The notes below the pieces were generated by a model that saw only the letters and a list, made by a program, of their open reading frames with translations, had not been told where the DNA came from and made no database searches. The position numbers and the translations under genes are program-made. DNA of 64,000 nucleotides, from NCBI GenBank assembly GCA_026261815.1, contig JAMPIT010000258.1, positions 17,378,501 through 17,442,500 on the forward strand. The letters run 5' to 3'. This document shows positions 58,901 to 64,000 of the stretch, in pieces (within the stretch, counting starts at the first letter, position 1; every line of letters begins with the position of its first letter). The stretch is from Monarcha castaneiventris obscurior. Its lineage: Eukaryota > Chordata > Aves > Passeriformes > Monarchidae.

Positions 58901-61900
58901 AAATCCAATTCTGAGCTACTCCTGAGTTTCTGAGACTAAAGAAGTTTGTCAGCTGAAGGGAGTATGGTTTTGTGCAGGCTTTAATACCAACATGCAAACA
59001 ATAGGTAAGTGCTGATGGATTGTTGACTGGGGCCTTGTTTCCAGCAGTGCTTGAGTATTGGACTACACAGGGTATGTTACAACCCAAAATTTCTGGAGAA
59101 GCTCTCAGAGGGAAGAACATGGGAGCAGAGGGCTGTTCCTACCCTTAATATCAGATTTTACTGAGCTGTTCAGACTCTGTTCCTTTTCATTATTAGAAAA
59201 GAGAGGATCTAATTAATTTCTTGTGCCCTTTTCCTCCAGATTTTGGTGAAATTTGGATTCAAACTGCATCTCAGTGTGTTAGTCTTTTAGGAACATTTGG
59301 ATTATTAATGTGCTGATTATGCCCTTTTTTACCACTTGGTGTCACCTTTTGTAGGCACATGAAGCATAAAAGCCAGACACGGATTGCAGAATTCCCCTTG
59401 TGGGGCTGGCTCACGGTCCGAGTTGTACGTGCAGGGCTGCTGCTGCGATAGATCACTGTGAGGGGAGGAACAGGGGTGTGGTGTCCACGGTGTGACTTCT
59501 GGAGCACTGACATGAACTGACATACAGGGGTGTGGAGGCACCCTTGGTGCTTTGTGGAAGCAAGTGATCATGTTAGGAATGAAGTGAAAAGTTGGGAAAT
59601 CAGACTGAGTATTATGTCTGTGGAGATGTACATGTTTGGGGTGAATGGATGGTAAAGTATGAAGGCAACAGAGGGAAAACTTTTTGTGTTAATCAAGAAT
59701 GTACTCTTTAAAAAAAACCCAACCAACAAACCCACATTTTTCCCTGGAATATTGAGTGCTTCTTATTGGAGTAGGTTTTAAAATGTCACTCCAACTCTTT
59801 TATTACACTAGCTTTTTGCTTGAGTTGTGTAATTACTGAATAGCTAATTAAAAAATTACCATGTGATCTCATTGGGAAATTATTTCTCTGTTCAGAGGAA
59901 GGTGGGTTTTAAGTTAAACCTCTTTTAATGAAATACTTTTTTTAATTTAACGTCAGTACTTTGCTACTTAAATATTTCTTGAAGTAATAACGTAGAAAAC
60001 TTGAAAATAGAAGAAAATGCATCAGGGAGTTTAAATGAGATCGGGAACTGTAAAGATTCTTTGAGTTCATATTAATAACTTCATTGCTATTTTAAACAAG
60101 ACACTAAAAAAATACACTTAAATGTAATTAGGTGAAATAACATACTCAGAGTTGTGCTAGTGAATGTTCTGGAAGTTATTGTCTCAATAATAGTGACCAG
60201 AGGAAGCTGTAGAGGGTAAAAAATAATGCTTCCATGCTATTAATGTTTTTTGATTGTGATTAGGGATATGGATTTATTGAGGTTCTCTATTTTTATTAAA
60301 ATGAGATCCTGCCTAGCTGTCTGAAGAAATGAGGCAGTGGGTTCATCTTTCTTGAAGAATAAGTAATGGAAATGAGTAGGGGATGGAGGAGAGGAAGGGA
60401 AACATCAACAAAGGAGCCAGGGGAAGTCAGGAGCAGAAACATTTCAAGCTTCCTACAGGAGCCAGTCACTGAAATACGTCACTAATAGGGTACAGATTTT
60501 GACAAGATGAGAAACAGGCACAACCTCTGCAATTGGACACAAGACATGGGGCCTGGCTGTGAAACCCTGGAGGCAGTCATTGTGGCTGCATGTTTATAAC
60601 CAGCTACTGGCAGGTTTTACTGGAAGAAATCACCCCTGAGGGAAATCTTGCTGTGAACTTTGCTAATTCAGCTACAGTTAGAGGCTGAGGACTTACAGGG
60701 AAAGATGTTCTTCCTGGGTCCTTTGGGGGGATGCTGAAAGAGGCTGTGGGTTGAATGAGAGCCTGAGCCAGAAGAAGCAGAGGGATCTCACCGGTGGGAA
60801 GATTTCTCATATGTTGCAAGGAAGAGATCTGCAGCACATCTTTATGCCCTGAGCTTTGCTAAAAGTTCTGCTGTAGAGCCCTGGAGGACACACACCATCA
60901 AAAATAAGGGAAGGGCAGCTCTCTGTGGCACTTTGTAAGGGACTGACTGGGTGTAGTCCATGAGGGAGCATATGCCGTGGTGAGTAACACCACACCTAAG
61001 GGTTGTGGAAAGGTTTTCAACTGGCCAGTTCCTGCTTCTGTCCTGTCCAGCAGGTTGTTCTTTTCCTGTCATTCTCAAACATGAACACCCAGACAAACAT
61101 TACTATAGAGAGCATGGTTAGTTGTATGCGGATAAATTCCTTGTAATTAGAAGTTTAGTCAATTGACTTTTGGGTCTGATAATGTGTATTACAAGGTTCT
61201 GAAACTGTGGCAATGACTACTAACCTGCAAAATAATCAGCTTTACAAAACTGAACCAAGAGGGTAATCTATCACAACTGTTTATTCTCACTTCGTGCAGA
61301 AACTCTTTGTCCTGAGTTGCCACATAACTAGTGATCCAAGTTAAGCTTATAATCACATTCTTATCATGACATGCCTCTCAGCAGCAGCCTTCTCACACTG
61401 GAAAGCTGAGTCTGCTAGAAATAGCTAGGCTGTTTGCTGCCATATCCATCATACACACACTTATAAAGTCCTCTACAGCTGTTCATTTTAAGTAATGGCA
61501 GTAATTTTATTATCTGTATTGCTGTTAGGGCTGACAGAAAAGTAGCAGAACAGTATCAGCCTTTATTCACTTATGTGAAGAAGAATGTGGTTTTAAAGCA
61601 GACTTATTACAGTGTGCAGTGTTACACATTCACTTGTACAAGGAGAGGACACAAATACTGCATGAGGGAACTATGCGGATGTATTTATCCACTTGAAATA
61701 GTTGGTTACCTTTTTCAGATGTCAGGGAGCAAAGTGGAACAGGGGAATAGGGAGCATTAGTAGGAACATGCTTGCAGAAACCTGCTTAAAAGGAGCCAGA
61801 GAACTCAGGTGCATAGGAAAAGCCTTCCCTTTCTCATATCCATTCCCTCTGTGTCTGGCTCCCATCTTAAATCCATACAGGGCTGAAGTGGCCACATGTG

Positions 61901-64000
61901 TGGACCTAGTCTTTCCTCCTAGAGACAACACCTTTATTGGTATAAAAACTTCTGCCCAACCCGATACTCTGAGAAAATCTCTGCGTAAAACATTTTGCGT
62001 GGGTTCAGCCCGAGGGATAGAACTTCCAGAAGTTTGCAATCGAAAAGCCCCTTTCTCAACTGTCTCCACAAACAGAAAAAAACCTCTTCGAAACAGGATC
62101 TGTGAGCCCCGTGACTCTGGTTACTCAGCATTGTTGGATGGTAACATAGTGCAGCTGGGAAACAAGTGCTTCAGGCTTCCAGAACTCGTGTCGTCAGGGG
62201 TCACTCTTTTGCCATTTAAGGCACTTGCTTGCATTTCTGTGGGTGTCTCTTCTCCCCTCCTCCCCTCCCCCCATATTCAGAACAAACCAAGAATCTCTTT
62301 AAGTAATGAAGTATGATTTATAGCATCATTCTGTGGTTTATGACAAGCAACTGCATGGTCTAGTTTAATAAATGCTATGCTGTAACTACAGGCTTTCCTT
62401 TTCCTATTAGCTCTTCCCTTTTCTGAGTCTGGCACTGAATGAAGCTGAGGAAGCAGAGCGCCGCGGGGAAGGGAAGTAATGATGACAGCTCTGGAATGTT
62501 TTTAAATTTACTCCCACGAGCTCTCATGTTTTTGATTGCCGTTGTAAGATTCCTTCTCCATACAAAGCTTATGCATCAGAAGAAAATGCATTAAGCATTT
62601 ATTGCTCAATATGAAGTAAACAGGGTTTTGGAGGGGGGGAATTCTGGTTATTTTCTTCCCTCTGTAAAAAGAGGAATTAAAGAACAAAGAAAACCCCCAT
62701 AAACCACACTCACACATTCACAGGAGTCTTAAACCATACAAAGACGGTATCTATAGTACAGCAGGGATGAAAAATATAAAACACAATTCTGTACAAATTA
62801 TTAGATTGGGATATTAATTTTGTAAGGTATTCCTTCTCATGAATACAATAGGTATCTTCTTTTAAGGCATGTGTGAAGTGTTGAGATCCATAGCCAATTA
62901 GTTCCAACTACAAGATTTTTTTTCTATTCTCTTGATTTTGTGTGTGTGTTGTTTTGTGTATGCTGGTCACCATCATTAGCAGTTCTCATCTCTGGGGCAG
63001 GCCCCATAATGCCTTGAATGAACAGAGTGCCACAAGCACAAGTACAGGCAGCACTGTGGAATGGAAAGAGAAGCTGTGAATGCAAACCCTGACTAATTGC
63101 TCATGTAAGTGGCCAGCAGAAATGGGACTCAGGACTCTCCAAAACCTCCAGTCTGTGAATTGTGGCTTCTAGTTTTATCCTTACAGGTGCCTTGGTAATC
63201 TACTTTATACACTTGTTAGATTGTGGCAGCTTGCCTACACTGCTGTCACAAGTTTCCTAAATGTATACTTCAGTTAGTTCTGGAATGAATACTGTACATT
63301 GTTTTGAAAAGGAAAAGACTTATGTTTCCAGTCACCTTTATTTCATTAGAAAAGTATAAATTACCATCATAAATACAGGTATCACCAGTATAAAAATTAG
63401 ATTCTCATTTATAAAATAAATACTTGAAGTCAAAGCAACAGGTATCTCCAAATCCCATCACCAAGATGATTTGAATCTATACCACAGAAAACATTCACCA
63501 ACTGTTTAATTAAAAATTATGCTCAAAATGCAGTAAATACTGCTACCTATTTAGTGCTTGCTGAAGTGAGTTACTACTGACTCAAATCCTGCCAAGTGTT
63601 TGTTCTAACACATTCTTGGAACTATCAGGCTCCTGTCTGTGTAACTCTAGGTGTAGTGTAATTGGATATACTTTCCACATAAATAGCAAATACCTGCTTC
63701 AATAGTGTTTCTTACAAGTTGCCAGTGCAGTAGTTCCAGTTTGTTTACCTTTGTCTACATCCAAAGGTAAACAGACCAAGTTAATTTTATCCAAGAAATG
63801 CAGAAGTAATAGTAGCAATTTTGTCACATCTGAACTAACAGATTATTTCACCAGTTAATATTGTTAAAGGACAGATAAATATAGGGTTTGTTTCATAGAA
63901 ACAGAAAAACGTTCCTTTTTGTTAGGTAAAGGACACCTGTTTTTCAAAAGTAGTGTTTTTTCCCCTCACAAGTACCGTACATCTTCTGGCTCAATAAGGC
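55908..64000. other. Intergenic sequence, no gene recognised
   Basis: Mostly AT-rich, with patches of moderate GC at about 58300-58600, 59390-59560, 60380-61080 and 61780-62500. By vertebrate synteny F3 (tissue factor, minus strand) should lie to the right, but I could not identify any F3 exon. Near the right edge (63330-63960) the sequence is AT-rich with a minus-strand AATAAA near 63345, which could be a minus-strand 3' UTR, but this is speculative. Confidence 0.55.
61702..62316 (+). other. Unexplained 204-codon open frame
   Basis: An uninterrupted ATG-to-stop frame of 204 codons in sequence of moderate GC, the longest frame in the window outside the CpG islands. I recognise no domain, signal peptide, membrane segment or repeat family in the translation, which looks like low-order random composition with several cysteines and many basic residues. 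The opposite strand is also open for 115 codons within it. It has no nearby promoter-like CpG island. It may be chance, a non-coding RNA, or a remnant of an unrecognised element. Confidence 0.2.

Overview
The window looks like nuclear DNA from a bird, most likely a passerine. Long AT-rich non-coding stretches surround one split vertebrate gene and two CpG islands. The interspersed repeats are avian in type: CR1 LINE 3' ends, a tRNA-Ile-headed SINE with a CR1-like tail (the TguSINE1 type known from songbirds), and solo retroviral LTRs. There are no operons, CRISPR arrays, RNA operons or other bacterial features.

The one gene that can be read in full is ABCD3 (PMP70), the peroxisomal half-size ABC transporter, on the + strand. 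I could place all 23 coding exons from the ATG at 26354 to the stop at 52542. Every intron is GT-AG, all phases join, and the total is 1980 nt (659 codons plus stop), the same length as I recall for the human protein. Walker A, Q-loop, ABC signature, Walker B and H-loop residues are all present.

Layout: 1-550 is a CpG island whose CCAAT box and splice donor point to the minus strand. By vertebrate gene order (ARHGAP29 - ABCD3 - F3) it is probably the 5' end of ARHGAP29. 551-25900 is intergenic, with a 616-bp solo LTR (13127-13742), a CR1 3' end carrying an AT microsatellite (18245-18715) and small simple repeats. 25930-26720 is the ABCD3 CpG-island promoter. 26354-52542 holds the ABCD3 exons. 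Intron 3 carries a second, internally deleted LTR of the same family and a CR1 copy apparently split by another 646-bp TG...CA insertion. 52543 to about 55510 is a possible long 3' UTR, followed by the SINE at 55791. The rest to 64000 is intergenic; F3 would be expected beyond it, but no F3 exon is recognised here.

I see no novel multi-gene system. The best leads are a tandem NAGNAG acceptor at ABCD3 exon 3, the paired LTR copies with perfect target-site duplications, the nested insertion in intron 3, and an unexplained 204-codon open frame at 61702-62316.
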